A DNA stretch of 64,000 nt from Mycobacterium sp. 4858 (GTDB lineage Bacteria; Actinomycetota; Actinomycetes; Mycobacteriales; Mycobacteriaceae), in contig NZ_LT968775.1 of assembly GCF_900240975.1 (NCBI RefSeq), positions 1,178,001 through 1,242,000 of the forward strand, given 5' to 3'. Under the pieces are notes generated by a model. It did no database searches. It saw only the letters and a list, made by a program, of their open reading frames with translations, and was not told where the DNA came from. Below are positions 17,502-25,066 of this stretch, piece after piece (position 1 is the first letter of the stretch; every line of letters starts with the position of its first letter). A program made the translations under genes and the position numbers.

Positions 17502-19433
17502 TCACTTCCTTTGTCGCATGACGAACTGTGACCAGTCGGGCTCGCGCACCGCGGCCCAGTACTCGTTGAGGCGCCAGGGGCTGACGGTGTGGATCTCGCC
17601 GTCGGCGTTCTTGAAGTAGGAGTGTTTGACCGCGGGGTGCGCCCACACCATCTTTTTGATCTGGGTCTGGGTGCGCTCGTGCCAATCGGTGGCGGCCTCT
17701 GGCTTCGGTTCCAGCGAGTGCACGTCCGGGTCGGCCAGCCGCGCCAGGCACTGGTCGATATAGCGCATCTGCAGTTCGGACTGGAAGATCAGGCTGCCTC
17801 CGTGCGCCAGGTGAGTCCCCGGTCCGTAGATGATGAACAGGTTGGGGAACTTCGGAACGGTGATGCCGAGGTAGGCGTACGGCCGGCTCCCCCATGACTC
17901 GCGCAGGTCGACGCCGTCGCGGCCGGTGATCTTCAGCGGCCAGAGCACGTCGGTGTGCCGGAAACCCGTGGCGTACACGATGATGTCGGCCTCATGCGTC
18001 ACACCGTCTTCGGTGACGATGCCGTGGGGAGTGATCCGCCGAATCGGTGTGCGCACCAACTCGACGTTGTCCCGCTGCAGCGTTTGCAGCCAGCTGCCGT
18101 TGTCCTGCAGCGTCCGTTTGCCACAAGCCGGATAGTCGGGCATCACCTTGCTCAGCAGCTCGTCCCCTTCCCCGATCTGGCTGGTGATCCACTGGGAGAA
18201 CATCATCTGGGCGGCGGCGTTGATGTCGCTGACGGCATGCTCCTGGTCGGCAAAGTCAGGGTCGCTCTCGGCGGCGTCCAGGCCCTTGTCGGAGCCGGGC
18301 CAGAGCACCAGGAAGCGGTACCACCGGCCATAGAACGGCAGGTGGCGCATCGCCCAGCGCATGCCCTCGCCGACCTCATCGTGGTACATCGGGTTGGGGA
18401 ACATCCACTGTGCCGTCCGCTGGAACACGGTGAGGTGCTCGACTTCTGGGGCGATGGCGGGTGCGATCTGGAATCCGCTGGCGCCGGCACCGACGAGTGC
18501 CACCCGCTTGCCGCTGAGATCGACGGAGTGGTCCCAGGCGGCGGAATGGAACGCCGGGCCGGCGAACGTCTCGGCCCCGTCGAAGTCGGGGATGCTGGGC
18601 CGGTTCAGCTGACCGACCGCGGTGATCAGGGCCCTGGCTCGCACCGTCCTGGTCTGGCCCTCGGCGCCGCGCAACCGAACGCTCCAGGTGCCGTCCTCGT
18701 CGATCCACTCGGCGGCCAGCACTTCGGTATTCCACAGCACGTGCTCGGCCAGATCGTGCTTGGTCACCACCCGGGTGAAATAGTCCTGCAGCTCGTGCTG
18801 CTCGGCGAAGAAATGCGTCCAGTCGTTGTTGGGTTCGAAGCTGTAGCAATAGAAATGGTTTGCCACGTCGACGCGGGCGCCCGGATAGCTGTTCTCCCAC
18901 CACGTTCCGCCCGGCCCGGCGTTCTTCTCCACGATGGTGAAGGGAATGTTGGCCTGCTTGAGCCGGATTCCGGCCAGAATGCCCGACTCGCCACAGCCGA
19001 CGACCAAGACCGGGGTGTCGGCCGCGCTTTCGGCCGGCAGCGCCGGCGGGCGGCGCGGGTCGACGCCGTCGAGGTCCATCTCTTCCAGCACCAGCGGCAG
19101 GTAGTCGTCGGTCACGTGCTCGCAGGCCGCCCAGTCCATCATCTCCCGGATGAGGTCGAGGCCGAGTGGCTTCGGTTCGGGACAACCGCGGTCCCGATAG
19201 TCGGCGATCACCGGTAGGGCCGCGGCGCGGGCACGGGCCTTGTCCTCCTCGGACATGAAGCCCTGGATCTCGTTGAGGAAGACGCCCATCTGCTTGAACT
19301 CGCGGATGAACCGGGGGTCGCCGGTGATGTGCACGAGTGAAAGCAGCAGCGTCGGAATGCTGACGTCCGCCAGGGCGGCTTCGATGTCCGCCGTGGACGT
19401 GTTGAAGGGAACGCCGGCATAGGCGCTGCGCAT
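17502..19433 (-). CDS. Flavin-containing Baeyer-Villiger monooxygenase
   Basis: A 643-aa class B flavoprotein monooxygenase, 4-hydroxyacetophenone monooxygenase type, with an N-terminal helical extension of ~130 residues. FAD-binding motif is VVGCGESGILAGIRLKQA; the BVMO fingerprint FxGxxxHxxxW is present as FAGPAFHSAAWDH; the NADPH Rossmann motif is LVGAGASGFQIAP. It would insert oxygen next to a ketone to give an ester or lactone. The chosen start, ATG 19433, has an excellent SD (gagagga); a TTG at 19463 would place the start inside the inverted repeat at 19460-19490. First gene of an operon with the Rv1895-like ADH. Confidence 0.88.
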   Translation of the reverse strand: MRSAYAGVPFNTSTADIEAALADVSIPTLLLSLVHITGDPRFIREFKQMGVFLNEIQGFMSEEDKARARAAALPVIADYRDRGCPEPKPLGLDLIREMMDWAACEHVTDDYLPLVLEEMDLDGVDPRRPPALPAESAADTPVLVVGCGESGILAGIRLKQANIPFTIVEKNAGPGGTWWENSYPGARVDVANHFYCYSFEPNNDWTHFFAEQHELQDYFTRVVTKHDLAEHVLWNTEVLAAEWIDEDGTWSVRLRGAEGQTRTVRARALITAVGQLNRPSIPDFDGAETFAGPAFHSAAWDHSVDLSGKRVALVGAGASGFQIAPAIAPEVEHLTVFQRTAQWMFPNPMYHDEVGEGMRWAMRHLPFYGRWYRFLVLWPGSDKGLDAAESDPDFADQEHAVSDINAAAQMMFSQWITSQIGEGDELLSKVMPDYPACGKRTLQDNGSWLQTLQRDNVELVRTPIRRITPHGIVTEDGVTHEADIIVYATGFRHTDVLWPLKITGRDGVDLRESWGSRPYAYLGITVPKFPNLFIIYGPGTHLAHGGSLIFQSELQMRYIDQCLARLADPDVHSLEPKPEAATDWHERTQTQIKKMVWAHPAVKHSYFKNADGEIHTVSPWRLNEYWAAVREPDWSQFVMRQRK

Positions 19434-19459
19434 CGAGCGGATCCTCTCGGTGAATGACT

Positions 19460-19490
19460 CCAATTACGCTACGTACCGTGTCGTAATTGG
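19460..19490. promoter_or_regulatory. 31-bp inverted repeat, putative operator of the BVMO operon
   Basis: Perfect 9-bp arms CCAATTACG (19460-19468) and CGTAATTGG (19482-19490) flank a 13-bp spacer that itself contains ACG...CGT. It lies 26 bp upstream of the BVMO start codon, where a TetR-type repressor or activator would act. No adjacent regulator gene is evident. Confidence 0.65.
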
Positions 19491-19554
19491 CAGCACTACG
19501 CTACCCGCTGGCGAGGGAACGGATCAATAGCGCGCTACGGCGCGTCATCCGACG

Positions 19555-20496
19555 TCACTCGGTTTCGGCGACCAGGCGTCCTCGGGTGTCACCGGTCTTG
19601 AGCCGTTCGATCGCTTCGGGGATGTCATCGAATCCGATGGTCTCGGTGTGGATGGACAGCTGGCCGGCGGCCATCAGGCCCAGCACGGCCTCCAGGTCGC
19701 CGGGGTGCCCACCGCGCGCCCCGCGCAGGGCCACTTCTTTGTAGACGAGTTCGGTGGTCGGGATGGTGGCTTCGTTGACCCCGAGGCCAACCTGGATGAC
19801 CCGTCCTTCCGGTCGGACCGCGCTGATGGCGCCGGCGGTGGTGGTCCCGAATCCGGCGAAGTCGACGATGACGTCCAGTTGCAGGGGCGCCAGGTCTCGA
19901 ACGTCCTCGAAGACCTGGGTGACGCCGTTTTGCGTCGCCAGCTCCCAGACATCCCGTTTGGGTTCGGCGGCGAAAACCTCGGCCCCAGCCACCACCGCGA
20001 TGCGTGCACCGGTGAGACCTAATCCGCCCAGACCGACGATTCCGACGCGTTCCCCGGCTTGTAGCGCGCCGACTCCCATGACGGCTCCGTAGGCGGTTTG
20101 GCCCGCGTCGGTGGCGGTGGCTGCTTGGGCGAAGCTGATCTGATCGGCCAGTTTGATGACGCCCTTGGCTGAGGCCAGGCACTTGTCGGCGAAGCCGCCG
20201 TCGGCTGACCAGCCGGGCGCTCCATGTTCGCTCAATTCGATGACGACGCGGTCGCCGACGGCCAGATCGCCGACGTCGGGGCCCACCTCGGCGATGACGC
20301 CGGCCACTTCGTGGCCGGGGATGATCGGCAGCTTGGGGAGCAACGGGGTCAGGGTGCCGTCGAGGAATCCGACGTCGCTGTGGCACAGGCCCGCGGCGCG
20401 GACGTCAAGAACGACATGACCCGGTCCGGGCCGGGGGTCGTCGCATTCCGCGCGCTGCAACGGCTGGTGGGCCGCGATCAGGTGCCAGGCTTTCAT
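19555..20496 (-). CDS. Zinc-type alcohol dehydrogenase lacking the structural zinc lobe
   Basis: A 313-aa medium-chain dehydrogenase. The catalytic zinc ligands are visible (RAAGLCHSDVGFLDG, IPGHEVAGV) and the coenzyme motif is IVGLGGLGLTGARI. The four-cysteine structural lobe expected after VGDRVV is replaced by IELSEHGAPGWSADGGFADK, which explains the short length (about 340 is usual). SD gaggagc precedes the ATG. It follows the SDR by 36 nt as last gene of the P450-unknown-SDR-ADH operon and probably oxidises or reduces the P450 product (inference). Confidence 0.85.
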   Translation of the reverse strand: MKAWHLIAAHQPLQRAECDDPRPGPGHVVLDVRAAGLCHSDVGFLDGTLTPLLPKLPIIPGHEVAGVIAEVGPDVGDLAVGDRVVIELSEHGAPGWSADGGFADKCLASAKGVIKLADQISFAQAATATDAGQTAYGAVMGVGALQAGERVGIVGLGGLGLTGARIAVVAGAEVFAAEPKRDVWELATQNGVTQVFEDVRDLAPLQLDVIVDFAGFGTTTAGAISAVRPEGRVIQVGLGVNEATIPTTELVYKEVALRGARGGHPGDLEAVLGLMAAGQLSIHTETIGFDDIPEAIERLKTGDTRGRLVAETE

Positions 20497-20532
20497 AGGT
20501 GCTTGCTCCTCGGTGAGTGGCGACGGGTGGGA

Positions 20533-21381
20533 TCAGCGAAGGGGGTTGCGGTCCATGCCGGTGAGCTGGTCGCTGACGCGGCAGAGCCGGGTGCCCAGCG
20601 CCGCGTCGCGCGCAAGCTTGGAGGGTTGCTTGACGCGATTTCGGCTGAAGTAGGCGCCGGTGACGGTCTCGAGCCGCGGTTCGACGGCGACGTGGGTGAT
20701 GCGAGCACCGCCTTGGGCGGGAGTCAGCATCGCGACTCGTTTGACCGCTGCGACCAGCGGGCGCGCCAAAGCGGGTGTGCTGTCCCAGATGTCGGTGGCC
20801 ACCATGCCCGGGTGCAGGGCGTTGACGGTGACCCCCTTGCCCGTCAGCTCGGTGGCCAGGGCGCGCGTGTAGAGGACGTTGGCCAGTTTGGATCGGTAGT
20901 AGGCCCTGAAGCCGTCGTAGCGATGTTCGAAGTGCAGGTCGTCAAAGTCGATGGACCCGTGGGAGTGCCCCGAGGAGGCGGTGATGACGACGCGCGCCGG
21001 GGCGGTGTGTATCAGCAAGGGTTTGAGGCGTTCGGTCAGCAGATAACCCGCCAGGTGGTTCACGCCGAAGGTGGCCTCGTACCCGTCCTGTGTCAGAGTG
21101 CGGTGCCGGAACAGCCCGCCGGCGTTGTTGATCAAGACGTCGAGTCGGTCGTAGCCGTCGAGGATGACATGTGCCGCCGCATCGACCGCGCTCAGTGATT
21201 GGAAGTCGGCCACCACCGTGTCGACGTGAACCGCGCCGGCGGCACGGACTCTCGCGGCTGCGGCGCCGAGCTTGGCTTCACTGCGGCCAACGAGCACCAG
21301 GTGATGACCCTGGGCGCCGAGTTGCTCGGCGCTGTGCAAGCCGATACCGGCCGTCGCGCCGGTGATCACGATCGTCTTCAC
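20533..21381 (-). CDS. Short-chain dehydrogenase/reductase, retinol-dehydrogenase-like
   Basis: A 282-aa SDR with TGATAGIG (cofactor motif), NNAGG, the catalytic Ser in ITASSGHSHG, and YYRSKLA (YxxxK). A C-terminal extension resembles WW-oxidoreductase/retinol dehydrogenase-type SDRs. It starts at GTG 21381, four nucleotides inside the preceding gene (GTGA overlap), so it is translationally coupled. The ORF can be extended upstream by 80 residues, but that part is out-of-family low-complexity sequence. Confidence 0.82.
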   Translation of the reverse strand: MKTIVITGATAGIGLHSAEQLGAQGHHLVLVGRSEAKLGAAAARVRAAGAVHVDTVVADFQSLSAVDAAAHVILDGYDRLDVLINNAGGLFRHRTLTQDGYEATFGVNHLAGYLLTERLKPLLIHTAPARVVITASSGHSHGSIDFDDLHFEHRYDGFRAYYRSKLANVLYTRALATELTGKGVTVNALHPGMVATDIWDSTPALARPLVAAVKRVAMLTPAQGGARITHVAVEPRLETVTGAYFSRNRVKQPSKLARDAALGTRLCRVSDQLTGMDRNPLR

Positions 21382-22028
21382 GCGTGCGCGCCCTGACCGC
21401 TGGTGTGTCCCGATGCCCAGGAAGGTCGCACGCCGTGGCGCCTCCGTCGCACGGGGTGCGCTCGCCCCGGTGTGAGGCGAAACAGCGTGGCGGGTGAGGA
21501 GACGCAGCCGCCGTCCGTGGCGGCGCGGGCTATGTCCGCGAAGGCGCGCGCGGCCAGGCTGCAGTGCACGGGCACCGCATGGTGTGCGCGAAGCAGCGAC
21601 GAGGGGCAGTGATCTCCCCACAGCAATACGTCGGTACGGAAATCTTCGAGCGCGTGAAGGATTCCTTGGCGAATCGGCTTGTGCTGCAGGCAGGCTCGGA
21701 CCGATACGGCGACGACGTCTGGCGCCTCGGTCCAGTAGGAGAGGCTCAGCGTCTCGCCGAAGTCCGACATTTCAGCGCCCAGTATCCGCAGTGCACGCTC
21801 CCCAGTTACCGTCTCAATTCTGGCCCGCACGTCCCAGCCGGCCGTGGCGTGGTCGAAGAGCCATCCTCCCAGGCCGCAGACGATCTCCGGCACATCAGGA
21901 CCGACAACGTCGAGGCGATAGCGACCGGTCTTCGGCGGCTGCGGCGGATCTGCGGGGCCGACGTGCCGGTCTCGTTGTGCCGGCGCTGAATCGGATCGAC
22001 CCCTGGGGGCCGAGATGTTCGGAGTCAT
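21378..22028 (-). CDS. Uncharacterised protein coupled to P450 and SDR
   Basis: A 216-aa protein with no family I recognise. Residues ~28-180 look folded (TGRYRLDVVGPDVPEIVCGL, GGWLFDHATAGWDVRARIET, GAEMSDFGETLSLSYWTEAP), while ~1-25 and the Arg-rich C-terminus look disordered. Its ATG overlaps the P450 stop (ATGA) and its stop overlaps the SDR start (GTGA), so it is locked into the operon at both ends. This tight coupling argues that it is a real, functionally linked protein, perhaps an accessory or regulatory factor of the pathway (inference). Confidence 0.6.
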   Translation of the reverse strand: MTPNISAPRGRSDSAPAQRDRHVGPADPPQPPKTGRYRLDVVGPDVPEIVCGLGGWLFDHATAGWDVRARIETVTGERALRILGAEMSDFGETLSLSYWTEAPDVVAVSVRACLQHKPIRQGILHALEDFRTDVLLWGDHCPSSLLRAHHAVPVHCSLAARAFADIARAATDGGCVSSPATLFRLTPGRAHPVRRRRHGVRPSWASGHTSGQGAHA

Positions 22029-23242
22029 CCGCACTTTGCGGCATAGGTGTGGGCGGGAAGCGTGTCCCAGCCCCGACCCGTCGACGTGGTGGAGAACCGA
22101 GCATTGGCCACGTCTACGTCCCATTCGGGGAATCGCTTGAGGATTTCCTCGAGCGCAATCCGGCCTTCCAGTCGCGCCAGCGCCGACCCCAGGCAGTAGT
22201 GCGCGCCCACGCCGAAGACCGCATGCTGATGTACCTGGCGGCGAATGTCGAACACGTCACCGCTGGGGGGATGCTGACGATGGTCGCGAGTCGCGGCGGC
22301 CAGCAGCAACAACATGATGCTCCCTTGGGGCACGGTCTGCCCGTGCAGCTGGACATCGCGAGTGACGTAGCGAGCGACATGCGGAGCCGGGGTCTCGAAC
22401 CGCAGCAGTTCTTCTATCGCCTGCGGGATCAGCTCCGGGCGTTCGACGAGTTCGCGACGTTGGTCGGGGTGGTCGGCGAGCACCTTGCCCGTCCACCCGA
22501 TCAATCGGACGGTGGTCTCGTTACCCGCACCGGCGACGACGTTGACGTAGTTGAGGATCTCTTCCCGGGTCAACCGGCGCCTGGTACCGGTCTCGTCGAC
22601 GAACTCCGCATTGAGCAACTCGGTCATGATGTCGTCGGCGGGGTGCTGTGCGCGCCAGTCGAGGTACTCGCCGAACATCTCTCCCAGCACCAGGCCCTCT
22701 GACGCCGCCTTCATCGGCTCACCGTCGTCGGTGCGCATCTGTGCGTTCGAGTGATCGCGAATCGCCTCCCGGTCGGCCTCGGGGATACCGACCAGCATGC
22801 TGATGGTCTTCATCGGCATCTGCGCCCCGAGATCTTGGACGAAGTCGAAGCGTCCGGTCCCGACCAGCGGGTCGAGGCTCTCGGCGCAGAACTTCCGGAT
22901 CTGTGGCTCCAGTGCCATCACCTTGCGGGGCGTGAACATCCGCGACAACAGCTTGCGGTGCACGTCGTGCAGCGGCGGATCCTCGAAGATCAAGACACCG
23001 GGCGGGATGGTGATGTCGGCCTTGATCAACTCGATGATCGCCGTTCGCGCGGAACTGTAGGTCTCGTGATCGACCAGCGCCGCGGCGACGTCGCTGAAGC
23101 GGCTTAGCGCATAGAAGTCGTGGTCGGCGTTGTAATACAGCGGCGCCTCCTCACGCAGCCGCGCGAACATCGGGTACGGGTCGGTGTTCAGCGCCGCATC
23201 GTAGGGGTCGTAGTACACCCGGGTCGGGTTGCTGACGGTCAT
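22025..23242 (-). CDS. Cytochrome P450
   Basis: A 405-aa soluble bacterial P450. The I-helix oxygen-activation motif is AGAGNETT, the ExxR is EELLR, and the heme-Cys loop is FGVGAHYCLG. It needs a ferredoxin and reductase partner, not encoded adjacently. SD aaagga precedes the ATG. First gene of the operon P450-unknown-SDR-ADH; the 88-bp upstream gap to the LacI gene contains two LacI-type operator-like palindromes. I do not assign a CYP family or substrate. Confidence 0.9.
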   Translation of the reverse strand: MTVSNPTRVYYDPYDAALNTDPYPMFARLREEAPLYYNADHDFYALSRFSDVAAALVDHETYSSARTAIIELIKADITIPPGVLIFEDPPLHDVHRKLLSRMFTPRKVMALEPQIRKFCAESLDPLVGTGRFDFVQDLGAQMPMKTISMLVGIPEADREAIRDHSNAQMRTDDGEPMKAASEGLVLGEMFGEYLDWRAQHPADDIMTELLNAEFVDETGTRRRLTREEILNYVNVVAGAGNETTVRLIGWTGKVLADHPDQRRELVERPELIPQAIEELLRFETPAPHVARYVTRDVQLHGQTVPQGSIMLLLLAAATRDHRQHPPSGDVFDIRRQVHQHAVFGVGAHYCLGSALARLEGRIALEEILKRFPEWDVDVANARFSTTSTGRGWDTLPAHTYAAKCG

Positions 23243-23265
23243 GGGCCGTCCTTTCAGACGAGGTC

Positions 23266-23281
23266 GCTTACACGATTAAGC
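23266..23281. promoter_or_regulatory. LacI-type operator-like palindrome, copy 1
   Basis: GCTTACACGATTAAGC: 5-bp matching arms and a central CG, the geometry of LacI/GalR operators. It lies 24 bp upstream of the P450 start. Copy 2 is centred 17 bp away. The LacI-family gene is immediately upstream. Confidence 0.55.
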
Positions 23282-23282
23282 T

Positions 23283-23298
23283 AGTTACGCGATTAAGT
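23283..23298. promoter_or_regulatory. LacI-type operator-like palindrome, copy 2
   Basis: AGTTACGCGATTAAGT: less perfect than copy 1, but it shares the core TTAC-CGATTAAG as a direct repeat and keeps the central CG. The two copies form TTACACGATTAAG and TTACGCGATTAAG at 23268-23280 and 23285-23297. Confidence 0.5.
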
Positions 23299-23330
23299 CA
23301 ACCCCCGGGGCCCTGCCGACTATCCGAGGC

Positions 23331-24341
23331 TTAGGTGGACTCGCGTTGGATCAGCGTGACGAATTCGGTCGCGCCGCCAGCGGGACTGTCATCGACATCG
23401 ACGTCGACCTCCAAGCCCAGTTGTGTCATCAGCGCCGTCACGGCCTCTCTGGCGATTGCCTCGATGTTGAAGGACACCGACGTGAGGAGCGGGTCGCTGA
23501 CGTTGCCGAGTTCACCCGCATCGGCGCCGATCACCGCCATGTCGCCAGGGCACTGCAAGCCCAACTGGTGGATGCTGCGTAGAACCATCAGCGCGGTCAG
23601 ATCGGTCTGAGCACAGATCGCGGTGACACCCGACTGCTTCCACTCGTCCACGACGGCGACGGCGCCGCCCCCGATGGTCGGTACCGTTGCCGCGGCCACC
23701 TCGGGCAGACCGGCCTGCGATGCCGCGGCCCGAAGCCCGTTCAGCCAGTAGTCGCCTTGCGCCCGTAGTTTCTCGTCGCCCGAGTAGGCGAACGCCAGGT
23801 GACGATGTCCGCGGCTGATCAGATGATCGACCCAGATCCGGCCGAGGCTGTCGTTGAGCGATTCCAACGTCTGCAGGTTCGCGCTGCCCAGATAGACCTG
23901 CGGCAGTCCAGCGGCTTCCACGGCGTCACGCACCCGACCGCTGAGCGGGAAGACGCTGGTCACCGCCATCGGCCGTAAATTGTGAATCGCGTCGATGACG
24001 TCTTGCGCATCCGTGGTCTCCACCTGCAACGACAGCACCAGCCCACGTTGCGACAACGCGGCCGTCAGCCGGCTGGCCACCTCGATGAGCACCTCGCCCA
24101 GAGCCATGCGCGGCACCACGTAGAGCACCAGCCCGCTGCCGCCGGTGCGCAGGTGGCGGGCCACCAGGTTCGGCCGGTAACCGAGGTCCTTTGCCGCGCC
24201 CAGGACGGCCGCCCTGGTCTGCGCCGAGATCGACTGGCCCCGAGCGCCATTGAGCACATAGCTGACCGTTGCCGTAGACACGCCGGCGCGGCGCGCGACG
24301 TCGACGCCGGTCGCCGGTTTGCGTGCGCCCCTGTCCTGCAC
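23331..24341 (-). CDS. LacI/GalR-family transcriptional regulator
   Basis: A 336-aa LacI-type repressor. The N-terminal HTH and hinge read TGVDVARRAGVSTATVSYVLNG ... LGYRPNLVARHLRTG, followed by a periplasmic-binding-like effector domain (DHLISRGHRHLAFAYSGDEK; VIGADAGELGNVSDPLLTSV). I start it at GTG 24341 because ggaggt lies just upstream and the HTH then begins at about residue 12; longer openings reach 24494. It precedes the P450 operon in the same direction and diverges from a small membrane protein. The paired palindromes at 23266-23298 are its likely targets (inference). Confidence 0.88.
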   Translation of the reverse strand: MQDRGARKPATGVDVARRAGVSTATVSYVLNGARGQSISAQTRAAVLGAAKDLGYRPNLVARHLRTGGSGLVLYVVPRMALGEVLIEVASRLTAALSQRGLVLSLQVETTDAQDVIDAIHNLRPMAVTSVFPLSGRVRDAVEAAGLPQVYLGSANLQTLESLNDSLGRIWVDHLISRGHRHLAFAYSGDEKLRAQGDYWLNGLRAAASQAGLPEVAAATVPTIGGGAVAVVDEWKQSGVTAICAQTDLTALMVLRSIHQLGLQCPGDMAVIGADAGELGNVSDPLLTSVSFNIEAIAREAVTALMTQLGLEVDVDVDDSPAGGATEFVTLIQREST

Positions 24342-24434
24342 CGCTACCTCCCTACCCGCACCGCACACCATCATGGCAGCCGACGGCCTCCCCGGCGTGC
24401 ACCAACCGGATCGGCTCGGTCCTACCCGGACGAG

Positions 24435-24450
24435 TGTTTGCTGCGAAACA
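24435..24450. promoter_or_regulatory. Weak inverted repeat between LacI gene and membrane-protein gene
   Basis: TGTTTGCTGCGAAACA has 5-bp arms (TGTTT/AAACA) around a 6-bp centre, in the divergent promoter region 28 bp upstream of the membrane-protein start. It could be a regulator site; the evidence is only symmetry and position. Confidence 0.3.
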
Positions 24451-24477
24451 ATGGTGAGCCGAAGAGGGAGGAGCGTC

Positions 24478-24942
24478 ATGGCCTCATTGCTCACGGCCTG
24501 CGGCGGATTCTTGTTCGCCGTCTTGTGGATGGATTTGGTATTCGACGTTCAGGTCCTCCGGTTCCGTTCTGCCCCAACCGGTTTGCCCGACGCAGTGCTT
24601 GATTCCATCGCGGCTTACTACCATCGCGCGACGACCACGTCGCGCCCGATGAGCCGGCTGATCGCCGTTGTCATGGTGGTCCTATTGGGGGCGTTGACCT
24701 ACGAGTTCGCGCGCGGGCCCCAGCCGTGGTGGGTTCTGGTGTTCTCGGCCGTTCTCGCCGGAGTTCCAATCATGCTGGCCTTGACGCAAACGGTTCCGGA
24801 TGCCGTGCGACTCGGGCGCCGGGCCGATGACCGGCCCGAGCAGACCCGTCTGGCGCGGTCGGTTTGCCGGGATCATCTGGTGTGCGCCGGTTGCATGTTC
24901 GCCTTCCTGGCGCTGTGGGTCGCCCGCAGTGTGGCGCTCTGA
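24478..24942 (+). CDS. Four-TM membrane protein of unknown function
   Basis: A 154-aa membrane protein with hydrophobic segments near residues 3-22 (LLTACGGFLFAVLWMDLVF), 62-78, 85-103 and 130-150. SD gaggag lies 6 nt before ATG 24478. It contains DVQVLRF and AYYHRATTTSRPMSRLIA on the first cytoplasmic or periplasmic loop. Similar small four-helix proteins occur in actinobacteria without known function. Divergent from the LacI-family gene across 136 bp. Confidence 0.65.
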   Translation: MASLLTACGGFLFAVLWMDLVFDVQVLRFRSAPTGLPDAVLDSIAAYYHRATTTSRPMSRLIAVVMVVLLGALTYEFARGPQPWWVLVFSAVLAGVPIMLALTQTVPDAVRLGRRADDRPEQTRLARSVCRDHLVCAGCMFAFLALWVARSVAL

Positions 24943-25027
24943 GTGGCCGGTGGACGCCCGTGACGGGTCGTAGTGACAAAACGCAGGTCAGGACCCGCTG
25001 GCCACGTCAATGAGGTACGTACTAAAC

Positions 25028-25041
25028 TAGAACACGTTTCA
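25028..25041. promoter_or_regulatory. KstR-like operator upstream of nitronate monooxygenase
   Basis: TAGAACACGTTTCA fits the KstR consensus TnnAACnnGTTnnA at every fixed position. It lies 25 bp before the ATG of the Rv1894c-like gene. KstR is the cholesterol-catabolism repressor of mycobacteria; from memory Rv1894c belongs to its regulon in M. tuberculosis. A near-identical site precedes the CYP125-like gene. Confidence 0.75.
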
Positions 25042-25066
25042 ATTCGGCCGCGTCCCAGGAGTAGAG

